A DNA stretch of 64,000 bases from NCBI RefSeq assembly GCF_963855985.1, contig NC_087098.1, positions 12,482,501 through 12,546,500 on the forward strand. The letters run 5' to 3'. The notes beneath the pieces were generated by a model, which did no database searches, was not told where the DNA came from, and saw only the letters and a program-made list of their open reading frames with translations. This stretch comes from Ostrinia nubilalis (taxonomy: Eukaryota > Arthropoda > Insecta > Lepidoptera > Crambidae). How positions within the stretch are numbered: position 1 is the first letter of the stretch; every line of letters starts with the position of its first letter. This document shows, piece by piece, positions 54,409 through 64,000 of this stretch. The position numbers were made by a program, and so were the translations under genes.

Positions 54409-55221
54409 TTATAATATTAGTATAGAAATAAAAGTGTCAGTAAAAGAGAAAATGTACACAACTGGTCTTAAAATGGACAGAATACTTTATCGAAACGTCC
54501 TGTAACAAAAATCTAGTATTTTACTGAATCGAACATGATGTAAAAAAGCTTACTCACATGCTACTGGAACAAGGACTTTCTCAGTTTGTCACTGCGATCA
54601 CAACTGTCATGAGCGATCCTGGCTTGACGATTAGACCACCACCAGCTCACCTCGCTCTTTGCAGCTTAATAACTGTTACTTCTTCAAGACGAGTATGTAC
54701 TAATAAATTAACACTGCTACGGGATTTTACAACAACACTTTTATAAAGGTAAACAGATTTACCCTCCCGACGTTTCAACTCGGTTGCACGAGTCATGGTC
54801 GCGGGCAGACTGAAGAGATGCGGCGTCGTCTGCTCAGGCGCGATGAATTTTCTTCACCTACCCACATTTGCACAATATTTTCGTCCGTGGTACAGTCAGT
54901 CTGACAAACTACAGTAACAGTGTCTGGGTTTTTTTGAGACGGCCTAAAACGCGATTTGCATTTCGTTACCACCGGATTCCACGCTGAAATAAGTTAAATC
55001 CATCTTCTCGACTGAAATTCTTGTAGGTACTTTTTAATTTCAATGGACCATCAACCAGACGAAGACAACCATCCTAGACTGCATCACAGTTAACACCAGT
55101 GGGTCTAGACAAAGTGCACAATAAAATCGCAAACCAGTCGAATAGTGGTCGAAAGGCCTTTATTGTATGGAGTTTTGACGGATTCGATTTTCGATTCGAT
55201 CAAAAAGTGCAACTTGTCTAG
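54409..55221. other. Unassigned, possible repeat fragment
   Basis: A 62-codon frame at 54558-54746 (+) has no motif. CCTCCCGACGTTTCAACTCG, GTCATGGTCGCGGGCAGACT near 54763-54810 looks like a common lepidopteran repeat fragment, but I cannot name it. Confidence 0.3.
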
Positions 55222-55224
55222 GGG

Positions 55225-55274
55225 GGCAGGTGTGATTGCGGTCAAATATCTGCCTTGTTCTTGCATTTAAAAAA
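55225..55274 (+). repeat. Non-LTR retrotransposon 3' tail
   Basis: GGCAGGTGTGATTGCGGTCA, AATATCTGCCTTGTTCTTGC then ATTTAAAAAAA. It is the plus-strand counterpart of the tails at 30971 and 59618. Confidence 0.75.
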
Positions 55275-55952
55275 ACTAGTTCCTAGCTCTACTCGTTTAT
55301 CATAGTGGTGGGACCAGTGCCTTAGTATCGAAGTTTACGGCGTCGGCCGGCCTCCGACCAGACACGCCTACGTCCATGTTTAGAGTATACCATTTTCGGT
55401 AGGGGTCCTGACATTGGAGTTAGTTGCAGTCGCTCTCTTTGTTGCAGTGAAAGAGATGTTAAAGCTATGTTCAATGTAGGGATTTCATTGTACAATATTA
55501 CGACTTTACAATCAGTTTCAATTGAGTAGTTGCAATTGGTATTCTTTGTTGCAGTGAAATAAGGGTTTAGGAATTGAGAGGCAAATTTGCCTCATGTAAA
55601 TGTAATTCAAATGCTCGTAATTACGAGCAAAATTTATTTTAGTTTGATAGCTTTGCAACGTCTTTCCCGAGGCTTAAAATGTATGTAGCTGTATCTAATA
55701 AAGATTTTATTAATAGTCGGTTTTAATAGAAAGGTTTTTAAAAAAACGTTAGCGTTCCATTATCTCCCCTTCGGAGGGGAATTCCAGAGCTACCTTTCAT
55801 AGCAGATGCTTTAGCTTTTTAATAACCTTAAGCACCCTAGATACTCGTAGTTCCAGTTTTAGAGATTCAATTTATTAATTTTATCATTTAACTTATCTAT
55901 TAACCAAGTTCAGCTTTTGTTATTGTTATGTGCATTGCATAACTGCTTTTTA
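55275..55952. other. Unassigned sequence
   Basis: 55310-55390 is CG-rich (GGCGTCGGCCGGCCTCCGAC). No ORF; nothing else recognised. Confidence 0.3.
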
Positions 55953-57017
55953 GGGTTCCGTACCTCATAAGGAAAAAACGGAACCCTTATAGGATCACTT
56001 TGTTGTCCGTCCGTCCGTCTGTCAAGACCCTTTATCTCAAGAACGCGTGAACGTATCAAGCTGAAATTCACATGAAATACTCAGGTCTATTGTCCCTTTA
56101 AGCTGTGAAAATATCAAACTTCTAAGCCAAGCCAATCAAAAGATACAGCCGATTATGTCGATATTTTCAACAAATTTTCGACACTCGCAAAGGAATCAAA
56201 ACCTACAGGATACTTCCCGTAAACTCAGAATCTTGAAATTTGGCATAAAGCATTGTCATATAATGCAAATATAGGAAAAATTGCGAAAATTTCATTTTTT
56301 TAGTTATATAATATAATAAAAATATTTTAATAAAATGAAACTTACTACCTTATTTCTCACGAACGAATAAAGGTATCAAATTGAAATTTATACCAAATAC
56401 CTAGATCTATTGTCCCTTTAAGAAGTAAAAAAATCAAACTTCTAAGTTAACGCGATCAAAAGATACAGCAGTTTATACCGACACCTTAGACGAATTTCCG
56501 TCACACGCTAGGGAATCAAAACCTACAAGGTACTTCCTGTGAACTCAGAATCTTGAAATTCGGCACGAAGCAACGTTATATAGTACAGATAAAGGAAAAA
56601 TTGCGAAAATGATAAATTTGAAGTTATATAAAATTTAAAATATTATTTTTGCTTACATGACAAAATATTTTTTTAATAATTATAAACTTACTACCTACCC
56701 TTTTTCACATGAACGCGTAGAGATATTAAAGTTGAAATTCATATCAAACACTTCTTAAATCTAATTGCCTCTAAACTGTGAGAAATTCTAAATCAACGCA
56801 AAAATTCAAAACGCTGAGGTAGGTACCTACCTATAATGCAAATATAGGAAAAATAAATAAATAAAAAATAATCATACCGCATATTTTGAAATTCGCCACT
56901 ACTCGCAACGGAATCAAGTAAGTAATTTGATTTAATACGTCATAAATTGTAAACCGCTACGTTTGTACGGCGGAACCCTCGGTGTGCGAGCCCGACTCGC
57001 ACTTGGCCGGTTTTTTT
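55953..57017 (+). repeat. About 1-kb dispersed repeat with internal tandem units
   Basis: Starts with a hairpin GGGTTCCGTACC...ACGGAACCC and a (TCCG)n run, and ends GTGTGCGAGCCCGACTCGCA, CTTGGCCGG, T7, again a hairpin (TGCGAG/CTCGCA). Inside, two diverged units of about 310 bp repeat ATCTATTGTCCCTTTAAG, AATCAAAAGATACAGC, GGAATCAAAACCTACA, AACTCAGAATCTTGAAAT and GGAAAAATTGCGAAAAT. A third, shorter unit begins near 56700. No ORF. The end hairpin is helitron-like, but the class is uncertain. Confidence 0.7.
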
Positions 57018-57173
57018 AAAATAAATATGCTACGTAGCACAATAATGTTCAGCTTAACATTCTACCTACGCTAATAAAAAGCATAAACAGCAAAAAACAC
57101 AGCTAAAGATTTCCGAGCATAAATTCCAATTTTGAATTTCCCGTCTCGTGCATATTTAAAAACATTTCATCCC
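57018..57173. other. Unassigned AT-rich sequence
   Basis: Short AT-rich link between the 1-kb repeat and the CpG-rich block. No feature recognised. Confidence 0.3.
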
Positions 57174-57800
57174 ATGCCATTTCAGTAGTTGCTCCACCGA
57201 CCGTGCGCGGCGCTACAGGAGGTCGGTCGAATGCACAACACAAAGGTTGCTGCGATATGTTTTCCTTTTATTTATGCGAGCCTGGTACGTGTCGCTACCG
57301 TCACCGCCGCCATTAGATGAAAATAAAAATTCGCGTCTTTAAAATGGCTTCGCGGCGAAAGAATGTTTACGATTCGGCCGAGCGCGAGACACTTAGCACG
57401 TGAACTCCGCGATCACGCCATCTGGGCCTTTAATTCCAGAACAATCGCTGTCTACGTAAACGCTCCCCTAGTAATATTTCTCTCATTCTGTCTAAAAAAT
57501 CCAATTTCGCATCCGTCTACAACATGTGACGCGCGAAAAAAGCCGAGTCTGACACAGCCGTCATAAAGTTCCCGAGTAATTCATAAACTGGGGAAGTGCC
57601 ATTTCGCCGGTGCCGGTGTCGTGCCGATTCGTCCCCGCGACAGAGACCTATTAATTTTTACGATCCATTTAATTCTTTAACCTGGCGGAATCGATTTATA
57701 ACAGTTTTATAGCCGGTCGAGATTTAACGCTAGTTGTAAAGCTTCTGTCGGTGTCTCGCGCAGTATTGCATTCTAATAGCCTCCGCACGCCATTGAAACT
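57174..57800. promoter_or_regulatory. CpG-rich, repeat-free block, possible regulatory DNA
   Basis: A GC-balanced stretch with many CGs (CCGACCGTGCGCGGCGC, GTCACCGCCGCCATTAG, CGATTCGGCCGAGCGCGAG, CGCCGGTGCCGGTGTCGTGC) and no repeats. Its 67-codon frame 57363-57566 has no motif. GCCAT, the core bound by PHO/YY1 in flies, occurs on the plus strand near 57176, 57310, 57417, 57599 and 57789, and ATGGC near 57344. A cis-regulatory role is a hypothesis. Confidence 0.3.
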
Positions 57801-58612
57801 ACCGGTGCAGGCGACTAATTGGATTTTCTACTTTATTTGGTAAGGGAGAAGACGTATTCGTGATTCGCTGATTCGTTAAAAAGAAGGTCTATGGTTGAAT
57901 GCGACATTGCTATGCTGTTAAGACTATGTTACGATAGTACCTTTGCTTGCCAATTCTACCACACATCGTCCTATAAAACATCTTGACCATTAGAAAACCA
58001 TAGTAAACTTCAGAGTGAAAGACAAAGTAAAAATAATAATAAACATCATCAAGTCATTTCGTCTCCACTGCAAAAGCACTATCTCTAATTTACCAGAGGC
58101 AAGTGAAGGATTTGGCTCTCACTACTCATGCTATCCAGACGCGTTAGGGAAATAGTAGAAATGCAGGTTCAGCAATTTGACCTCTATGATCCTCCGAGAC
58201 CATATTATGCCTCTAAGCTGAAATTATGAACGAACCATTGAATATTATAAAAAATCTACTATACTCTAGCATAATAAAAAGGCACGGTTCATCGCTAATG
58301 GGTAAGCACACAAAGTAATCGGCCAGTTGATTTATGAAGCCGGCGCATGCTGATCGCCAATCAGCTCCGATTTGCGCGTTGTTCCGCCTGACTTGTTCAC
58401 CTGTGTTTGCACTAAATGTAATTTGATTCGTGCAATAGTGAAATGTATGGAAGTTGTAGTTACATAAAATGCTGCTGACTTTTTTTTTAAATTGTGAAAT
58501 AAGTATTGCAAAGAGTATATTTTATGTATTACTTCAAATGGTGAAATTCATAGTCATTAAGTGATGCATCACCAACAATATTTTAATAACTTGAAAAAAT
58601 CGGATTGCCTTA
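57801..58612. other. Unassigned sequence
   Basis: No ORF or repeat recognised. 58330-58400 is modestly CG-rich. Confidence 0.3.
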
Positions 58613-58688
58613 CATAGGTGGTAATCGAACCCACAACCCCTTCTTTTGCCGGGGGACTCCTTTTACCATCTGAGCTACTGAGATATTG
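58613..58688 (-). repeat. tRNA-derived fragment, not a functional tRNA
   Basis: The minus strand has an A-box-like TAGCTCAGATGGTAAAAGG and B-box-like GTGGGTTCGATTACC in correct order and spacing. The acceptor arms (ATCTCAG and CTATGTA) do not pair, and the T stem has a mismatch. It is probably the head of an old SINE or a tRNA pseudogene. Confidence 0.55.
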
Positions 58689-58815
58689 GTAAAATTTCAA
58701 TTATTCAAGATTCAAGAGAATAGGCTGGCTATTCTGTCCATAAATGTATTTTTTTAAGTTTGGAAAAGTTGACAGGTATCCAATTATGTACTTTAACAAT
58801 GGAATGATGATGAAG

Positions 58816-59047
58816 ATGGTGCACATCTTAATTTAAACTAACAAACGTCAAAAGTCTGTCAAACTCTACACAAAAACACCGGTTCAATTTATAGTTACGG
58901 TTAAAGTTAAGGTGATGCAACTCAGACTAAGGCTGGGTTGCACCATCTTACTTTAACTTTGACAAACGTCAAAAATCTGTCATACTCCATACAAAAACAC
59001 CGGTTATCGTTATAATTGCTGTCAAAGTAAGATGGTGCAACTCCGCC
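58816..59047 (-). mobile_element. Two tandem GGCTGAGTTGCACCA MITE copies
   Basis: Copy 1 (58816-58927) is GGTGCACATCTTAATTTAAA ... AGTTAAGGTGATGCAACTCA. Copy 2 (58931-59047) is GGCTGGGTTGCACCATCTTA ... AAGATGGTGCAACTCCGCC, followed by TTA. Only TAA separates them, so one probably inserted at the end of the other. Confidence 0.85.
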
Positions 59048-59234
59048 TTAATGTCCTTTGCTCATTGATGAAACTGTAAAAAATAAACAAATTGACTACC
59101 TAACCATTCATTATGTCCCATCCTTCACAACTAAGTAGTAAGCAATCCTCGCAAAATATCATAGTCAAAATCAGGGCGGATAAGCTCGGCTACGTCAGCA
59201 CCATAAATCAATTGGATGGGCGATTACGTTGTAT
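59048..59234. other. Unassigned sequence
   Basis: No feature recognised. Confidence 0.3.
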
Positions 59235-59590
59235 GCTCACCCATTAGCGATGCGCCTGCAGCGGTGCTCGTTCTAACAACGTTACTGGCAAGATTCCGCC
59301 AAGTTTGTAGTTTATTGTATGGGATTTCTGAATAGGTATGAAGGTAAATCAATGAGTAGATGAATGAGATTGCGAACTGAACGTTTTTCTTAATAATGAT
59401 TTGATTACGTTCTATGCTCATTGCTCACCCATTAGCGATGCGCCTGCAGCGGTGCTCGTTCTAACAACGTTACTGGCAAGATTCCGCCAAGTTTGTAGTT
59501 TATTGTATGGGATTTCTGAATAGGTATGAAGGTAAATCAATGAGTAGATGAATGAGATTACGAGCTGAACTTTTTTCTTAATGACGGTTT
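59235..59590. repeat. 188-bp tandem duplication, two near-identical units
   Basis: GCTCACCCATTAGCGATGCG, CCTGCAGCGGTGCTCGTTCT, ACAACGTTACTGGCAAGATT through ATGAGTAGATGAATGAGATT starts at 59235 and again at 59423. About 140 bp are identical by eye; differences appear only at the unit ends (GCGAACTGAACG versus ACGAGCTGAACT). Both units give the same minus-strand peptide (SEIPYNKLQTWRNLASNVVR), which I do not recognise. Confidence 0.85.
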
Positions 59591-59617
59591 GAGACGAGTT
59601 ATAGGTTTTTGTTTTAA

Positions 59618-59884
59618 TGCATAACAAGGCAGGTATTTGACCACAATCGCACCTGATGTTAAGTGGGATGCAGTCTAGGATGGTACATATCTGCCCTGTA
59701 AGTGCTTATTCACTCTCGCCTTGAAGAGGCCCGGATTATAGTTTTCGGGAAAGACAGCAGCAGGCAACGAATTCCAGTCCCTAGCTGTTCGCATTATAAA
59801 AGAGTCATCGAAACGCTTAGTGCGAGCTGGTGGAATGTCAACAATTACAACAATAAAGGTACTACTTTTATCGTATTTTATCAA
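59618..59884 (-). pseudogene. Non-LTR retrotransposon RT C-terminus and 3' tail
   Basis: The minus-strand frame contains VDIPPARTKRFDDSFIMRTA, RDWNSLPAAVFPENYNPGLF and KARVNKHLQG before its stop. This is the usual C-terminus of jockey/CR1-type reverse transcriptases in insects. The 3' UTR follows (GCAGGTGCGATTGTGGTCAA, ATACCTGCCTTGTTATGC) and ends in an A-rich run. Everything upstream of about 70 codons is missing, so this is a 5'-truncated copy. Matching tails lie at 30971-31016 and 55225-55274. The clade name is from memory. Confidence 0.8.
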
Positions 59885-60004
59885 GAATGTTATAGAGATT
59901 ATCTTCTTATGAGGCCTGGGGGTGACAACTCTGGATCAATCAGAATGAATTGCTGTGCCTGCCCTTTAAAACATAGATGGTAAAAAATAAAGGCAGCAGG
60001 AAGG

Positions 60005-60099
60005 CGCTGCAGGCCGCTGCCAACTGGTCAATATGGAAATCATTGGGCGAGACCTATGTTCAGCAATGTACTTCCTGTGGCTGAAATGATGATGATTAA
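60005..60099 (+). repeat. RTE LINE 3' tail
   Basis: GCTGCAGGCCGCTGCCAACT, GGTCAATATGGAAATCATTG, GGCGAGACCTATGTTCAGCA, ATGTACTTCCTGTGGCTGAA, (ATG)n. The same end as 54090-54188, more diverged. Confidence 0.8.
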
Positions 60100-60139
60100 A
60101 GTGTGGGTGGCGTAAGATTCACTGTGGATGTTACACTAA

Positions 60140-60255
60140 GGCTCAGTTGCACCACTTAACTTTAAAACGGTGACTATGACAATAATTGGTGCTTGTATGG
60201 AGTTTGACAGATTTTTACGTTTGTCAAAGTTAAAGTAAGATAGTGCAACCCAGCC
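60140..60255 (+). mobile_element. GGCTGAGTTGCACCA MITE copy
   Basis: TAA, GGCTCAGTTGCACCACTTAA ... AAGATAGTGCAACCCAGCC, TAA. The target duplication is TAA here, instead of TTA as in most copies. Confidence 0.9.
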
Positions 60256-60770
60256 TAAGTGTCGATTGTCTTAGTTGAGCTTACATCTGGAACTATGTTC
60301 TTGATTTAATATCTTATTAATTTGAAGCAAATATTTATCAATATCCACAAACGATATCAAGAAGTGAACGTAACAATGTCTGAAGACAAGTGAAAAGCCA
60401 AACTCTAGTCGCGAAGTCGTTTATTCTGTAGTCTGTACACGCATACAAGTTATGACTGATGGCGGGAAATCAATTTCCATCGACCCCTGACGTCTCACTT
60501 ACCCTCCCCGCCCCCCGCTGATCTTGCTGTTTTCGCCTTCGTTGCACATGTCAAAATAAAAACGGCTAAGGGTAAGTCGGGGTTGGAGTGAGGACCCGTC
60601 GTGGTTTGGATTGGAAGTCCTTCATCGATGAGAAGAGAATATACGCTGTAGCATTTTTTTTGTAGATTTAGATGTGATTGTGTTAATTAAATACAAAGTT
60701 GATCTACTCTCAACTTGTGTACCTTCCAACAATTATTGGGAACTGACGAAATGTATTAAAAAGATACATA
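60256..60770. other. Unassigned sequence
   Basis: A C-rich run near 60500-60522 (CCTCCCCGCCCCCCGCTG) stands out; no gene. Confidence 0.3.
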
Positions 60771-60919
60771 GGCTGAGTTGCACCATCTTATGTTAACCGT
60801 CACAATTACAATAACCAATGCTTTTAACTTTGTCAAACGTCAAAAATCTGTCAAACTCCATACAAAACACACTGGTTATCGTTATAGTTACTGTTAAAGT
60901 TAGGTGGTGCAACTCAGCC
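60771..60919. mobile_element. Recombinant GGCTGAGTTGCACCA MITE
   Basis: Both ends carry the same half of the family: GGCTGAGTTGCACCATCTTA, TGTTAACCGTCACAATTACA, ATAACC at the left, and inverted GGTTATCGTTATAGTTACTG, TTAAAGTTAGGTGGTGCAAC, TCAGCC at the right. The central AACTTTGTCAAACGTCAAAA block from the other half is retained once. At 149 bp it is longer than the usual 118 bp. Confidence 0.8.
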
Positions 60920-61559
60920 TTAGTGGAAGTCTTTCATTCAAAAATAATACTTGAACCAATTTGTAGGTCAAATCAAAGCGATGATTTTTTTCACTGATAT
61001 TGTTTTGATTCATAATTTATGGCTACAATCGATTGGCAGTTGACACTGAACCCTAACATGATAAATGCCATAAGTGATCGTACACCCTTACAAGGATACA
61101 GTCTAATGCGTGTTTAAATATGCGGGGTGATGTGCGTGACTTACGCACAGATTTAATCGCCTTTGAAAATTTATTTGCTTCCGAGCAAGCCCTCTGTGCT
61201 CGGTTGACACAGACTTGAGACTAATGTGATATCTAGGATAGAAGCCACAGAAACCACAGGCTTAAACGTCACCTAAGTCATAATAAGATAACTATACCAA
61301 ATTAAAAATATAAAAGTTTCCTGCTTTTAATGCTCTTACATAATTTCACTCGCAGGTTGTCTCATTGTAATAGTCCATCAGGAAAGTGGCTTAACCGCCT
61401 ACCAGAATCAATCAATGAAGGTTCACATACAAAAAATAAAGCTAAGCGCAAACTGCACTGTACACATTGCGTAGCGTTTGACGATCGCGTTAAAAAAATC
61501 ATAACCTAAAAGCGGTGTCTAGTTAGTGTAGCTTGTCTCTCGGTTAATAACCCGAAAAT
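60920..61559. other. Unassigned sequence
   Basis: No ORF or repeat recognised. Confidence 0.3.
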
Positions 61560-61676
61560 ATGGAGACGAAAGTTTTAATTGTCGACCGTTTATCGCTGGT
61601 GAGTGCCGAGCTTTATGGCTTCATCACGATTAGAGGGCTATGCAAAAGGACTGAAGTACCGTCTGATTTTTAAAAG
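61560..61676 (+). other. Small ORF with internal donor site, unknown
   Basis: ATG (context AAAATATGG) opens METKVLIVDRLSL, then CTG/GTGAGTGCC, a possible splice donor at 61599; reading through gives a 38-codon ORF ending TAA. It could be the first coding exon of an unknown gene or chance. No promoter motif is clear upstream. Confidence 0.2.
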
Positions 61677-62348
61677 GCTTTATAATATGACTGTTAACTT
61701 ATATCACTTTAGTGCCTTGATGAAAATCAAGTGGGTTGTCAACGCCTGTCTGGTCTAGAAGAAAATAGTTAATAAGATTTTACGGCAGAACTAAGATTAA
61801 TTCATAAACTTAGTTGGAAATAGTCGACCTGTTTCTCTCTAGTCTGCTAAGTTGTTAGTACTTACTACCTACTTGGTACCTACTTGTAAAAATGCTTCTG
61901 TTACACTCGCCTAAGCTTTATGCCACCTTTACTTTGAACTAAATCAAATCAAGTATCTAAACACCTTTTTAGAGAATCTGCTTGGTCCTAAACTTCTAAA
62001 CAGATCTAAAGTAAACAAACTTAAGTTTTGAAATCATTATAGGATTCTAATTCATATCAAATGCGATACAGAATTCTAATTATTCAAAATATCTAAACAG
62101 TAGCTAGCTACATTAAATAAATTGACTGTATATTAGTCAACGTGTAATAAGTATTTTCCAATTACTGTTTATATGTGAAAGTGTAATAATTCAGTGGTTA
62201 ATTACCTCTTAATTACCTGTGTCATGCATTAATTATTTGCTTTAAATGATAACTCACATGATCAATTCTGAATATTCATGTTATTTTAATTATTAATCAG
62301 CTCTAGCTGTAACTATTGTATGTAGGTACTTACTATAACTTACTATCT
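61677..62348. other. Unassigned AT-rich sequence
   Basis: No feature recognised. Confidence 0.3.
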
Positions 62349-62560
62349 TTAACCCGCGGTTTCACTCGCGTGAATTTTGATCTTCATATACCTAATGTCT
62401 TTACTTATCTCTTCTTACAAACACGATTTTAAGGGCAACCCCTTCCAGAAACGGGGGCCAGAACTATGTATATCTCTGGATCTTAAACTATATCTGTCAT
62501 ATGAATCGGTTCAGTCGTCCATTAATCCTCACAAGCTTTCTCATTTAATATCTCACATAA
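62349..62560 (-). mobile_element. Decayed Lep1-like element, reverse
   Basis: TTTAACCCGCGGTTTCACTC, GCGTGAATTTTGATC at the left is the decayed hairpin end, followed by CCAGAACTATG and GAATCGGTTCAGTCGTCC. The CTAGT terminus is lost. Confidence 0.45.
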
Positions 62561-63287
62561 TTTTAGTAGATGTTTTTTTAAGCAAATGCTAATAAATTCA
62601 AATGGAAGCTGAAAATCTGAAATCATGCAAAACATGTTTTCTTTGTTGCGCCATTAGTCGTACAGTGAGCAACATAAGTTTGTCACCAACTCTAAAGTGG
62701 GAGGGAAAAAATAAATATTTCACAGCCCTTCGCCCTAGTCGTGGAATCACGCGTCGCTTGCGCGTGTTTTCACGAAGATGGATCATTGCGACGCGCGACA
62801 TGTCGTCGGCGTCGTCGAACAACGACGTATCTGCAAAATGTTAAGTTTCCAGGAGAGCGTTTTGAAGTTTTGGAACCGGTTTTTTGTGTCTACAAAAAAA
62901 ACTACTTGGCTGATCGGTTTCAAATTTGGGGATGTTATAAACATAAAGATGTTATTTTATATAAACTATGTACCCATCTCCAAAAATACTTAGTTTTTTG
63001 TAAAAATCACATGCGTCATTGTTCTATGGACAATTTGAGGATGTAATGTGATAAACCGTCGTTGTTCTGCGAATTTTTTTAATCAAATATATGACGTATG
63101 TCACTTTTAGTCATTATTCTACGGAACTTCTGCCATAAGTACCCGTCGGATGATGAAGAAAGTTGGAGGAAATAAATAAAAAACATTGTTTATTAGGTTT
63201 CATTATTAATTAATTTATAAATAAAGACAATAGGTATCAAAGAAAATTAACAAAAATCAAGGATAGATAAACCACATCCATATACTG
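62561..63287. other. Unassigned, CG-rich part at 62740-62840
   Basis: Overlapping ORFs on both strands (for example 62741-63046 and 62598-62822) come from a CG-rich stretch (ATCACGCGTCGCTTGCGCGT, GACATGTCGTCGGCGTCGTC). The peptides have no motif. It may be a fragment of an unknown repeat. Confidence 0.3.
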
Positions 63288-64000
63288 CGGCAGGTTATGC
63301 AGAACATCGAAGAGTATAACTTGCCACTATGCTTGGAGTTCGTGGACTATGAGAAGGCCTTCTATTTGATCGAGATTTGGGCAGTGCTGCAATCTCTCCC
63401 TGCACTGCGGCCGTATCGACTCTCGTTACATCGAGGTACTGAAGTACTTCTACATGAACGCACAAATCTGGCCCGAATACAGAAGCAGAGCATGAGCGTG
63501 ATTCCACTACAGCGAGGCGTAAGGCTGGGAGATTTTATACCTATTTCCAAAACTGTTTACCTGTCCAACTCCTGGAATGAAAGGATTCGGCATAAATATC
63601 AACGACGAGTACAACACTCACCTTAGATATGCCGACGATAATATTATGGTCATGGCAGAATCTTTGGAAGACCTCGACACAATTTTAAAGACCTTAATCG
63701 AGTATCCCAACGGGGCCTTTGGATGAACATGGAAAAAATGAGCTTATGTCGAATGTCCATGTTGCACCCTACCCAACTTCGGTTGGGATCACAATTCTTG
63801 AGATTGTTGACAAGTAGGATGTCTACCTTGGACAAAAGATTTAGCTAGGTAGGTCCAACTTCGAGAAAGAGGTCAATCGACGAATCTACCTCGACTGGGC
63901 AGTATCCGGAAAACTAGACATGTTTTCGTCCAAAATCCTAAAGTGCCTAAAGACGAGAGTCTACCATCAGTGTGTGTTACCCTATTATAGGTCCAAAACG
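63288..64000 (+). pseudogene. Second RTE-clade LINE RT fragment, runs off window
   Basis: The plus strand shows RT landmarks in different frames: LCLEFVDYEKAF (palm motif A region) near 63325, PLQRGVRLGDF near 63510 (usually QRGVRQGD in RTE), then the catalytic box YADD with codons at 63629-63640 followed by MVMAESLEDL. The downstream DNA parallels 53500-53750 (TTATGTCGAATGTCCATGTT, GAGATTGTTGACAAGTAGG, GCTAGGTAGGTCCAA), with many stops. A deletion removes sequence after motif A. This copy includes more 5' RT sequence than the one at 53369. It is dead and continues beyond base 64000. Confidence 0.85.

Noticed and set aside
58613..58688. tRNA gene on the minus strand
   Set aside because: Acceptor stem halves do not pair and the T stem has a mismatch; kept only as a tRNA-derived fragment.
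62598..63046. Cluster of overlapping frames on both strands with Arg-rich peptides
   Set aside because: Generated by CG-rich codons such as CGTCGTCGG repeats; no domain, no splice signals.

Overview
The window looks like a gene desert from a lepidopteran (moth or butterfly) nuclear genome. It is AT-rich (roughly two thirds A+T by eye), has no bacterial-type operons, and contains no complete protein-coding host gene that I can recognise. The identification rests on its repeats: tRNA-derived SINE copies, RTE-clade LINE pieces ending in the typical GTGGACGTCCTATGGCTGAA tail, many Lep1-like elements ending in CTAGT after a GC-rich hairpin, and swarms of short palindromic MITEs. These are inferred from sequence style; no database search was possible.

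Host signal is sparse. A small putative exon at 1244-1326 carries an ATG, 18 open codons and a perfect CAG/GTAAGT donor. A 48-nt putative exon at 20469-20516 has a branch-point-like motif, a polypyrimidine tract and good splice sites. Both can be read in phase 0, so they could belong to one gene with introns of 19 kb or more. A third, 108-nt spliceable segment (30647-30754) has stops in all frames, so it is either non-coding or chance. CpG-rich segments near 32.3, 33.0, 46.4 and 57.2-57.8 kb are the best places to look for promoters or regulatory DNA.

Mobile DNA, region by region. 0-4 kb: a TIR element, a piggyBac-like MITE, a Lep1-like copy and a SINE piece. 4-11 kb: mostly unassigned, with one 167-codon ORF of unknown nature. 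12-17 kb: MITEs and a hAT-like element with an exact 8-bp target duplication that was itself invaded by a now-dead Tc1/mariner-like transposase gene. 17-21 kb: perfect palindromes, three RTE 3' tails and two foldback elements. 24.5-26 kb: a 1486-bp non-autonomous element with 12-bp TIRs and a perfect 8-bp target duplication. 27.8-31 kb: a near-full-length SINE, MITEs and GC hairpins. 33-45 kb: MITEs, Lep1-like copies and a head-to-head Lep1-like pair. 48-54 kb: a TIR element, Lep1-like copies and a Lep1-like element broken by both a foldback transposon and an RTE LINE with a 12-bp target duplication. 55-64 kb: a 1-kb repeat with internal tandem units, CpG-rich DNA, a 188-bp tandem duplication, a non-LTR reverse transcriptase C-terminus, more MITEs, and a second RTE pseudogene running off the right edge.

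The genes do not form a pathway. What ties the window together is transposon ecology: several apparently unrelated MITE families share TTA/TAA target sites and GGC ends, suggesting one class of transposase (PIF/Harbinger-like) moved them all. No convincing new protein system was found; the most useful leads are the putative exons, the dated nested insertions and the shared-end MITE set.
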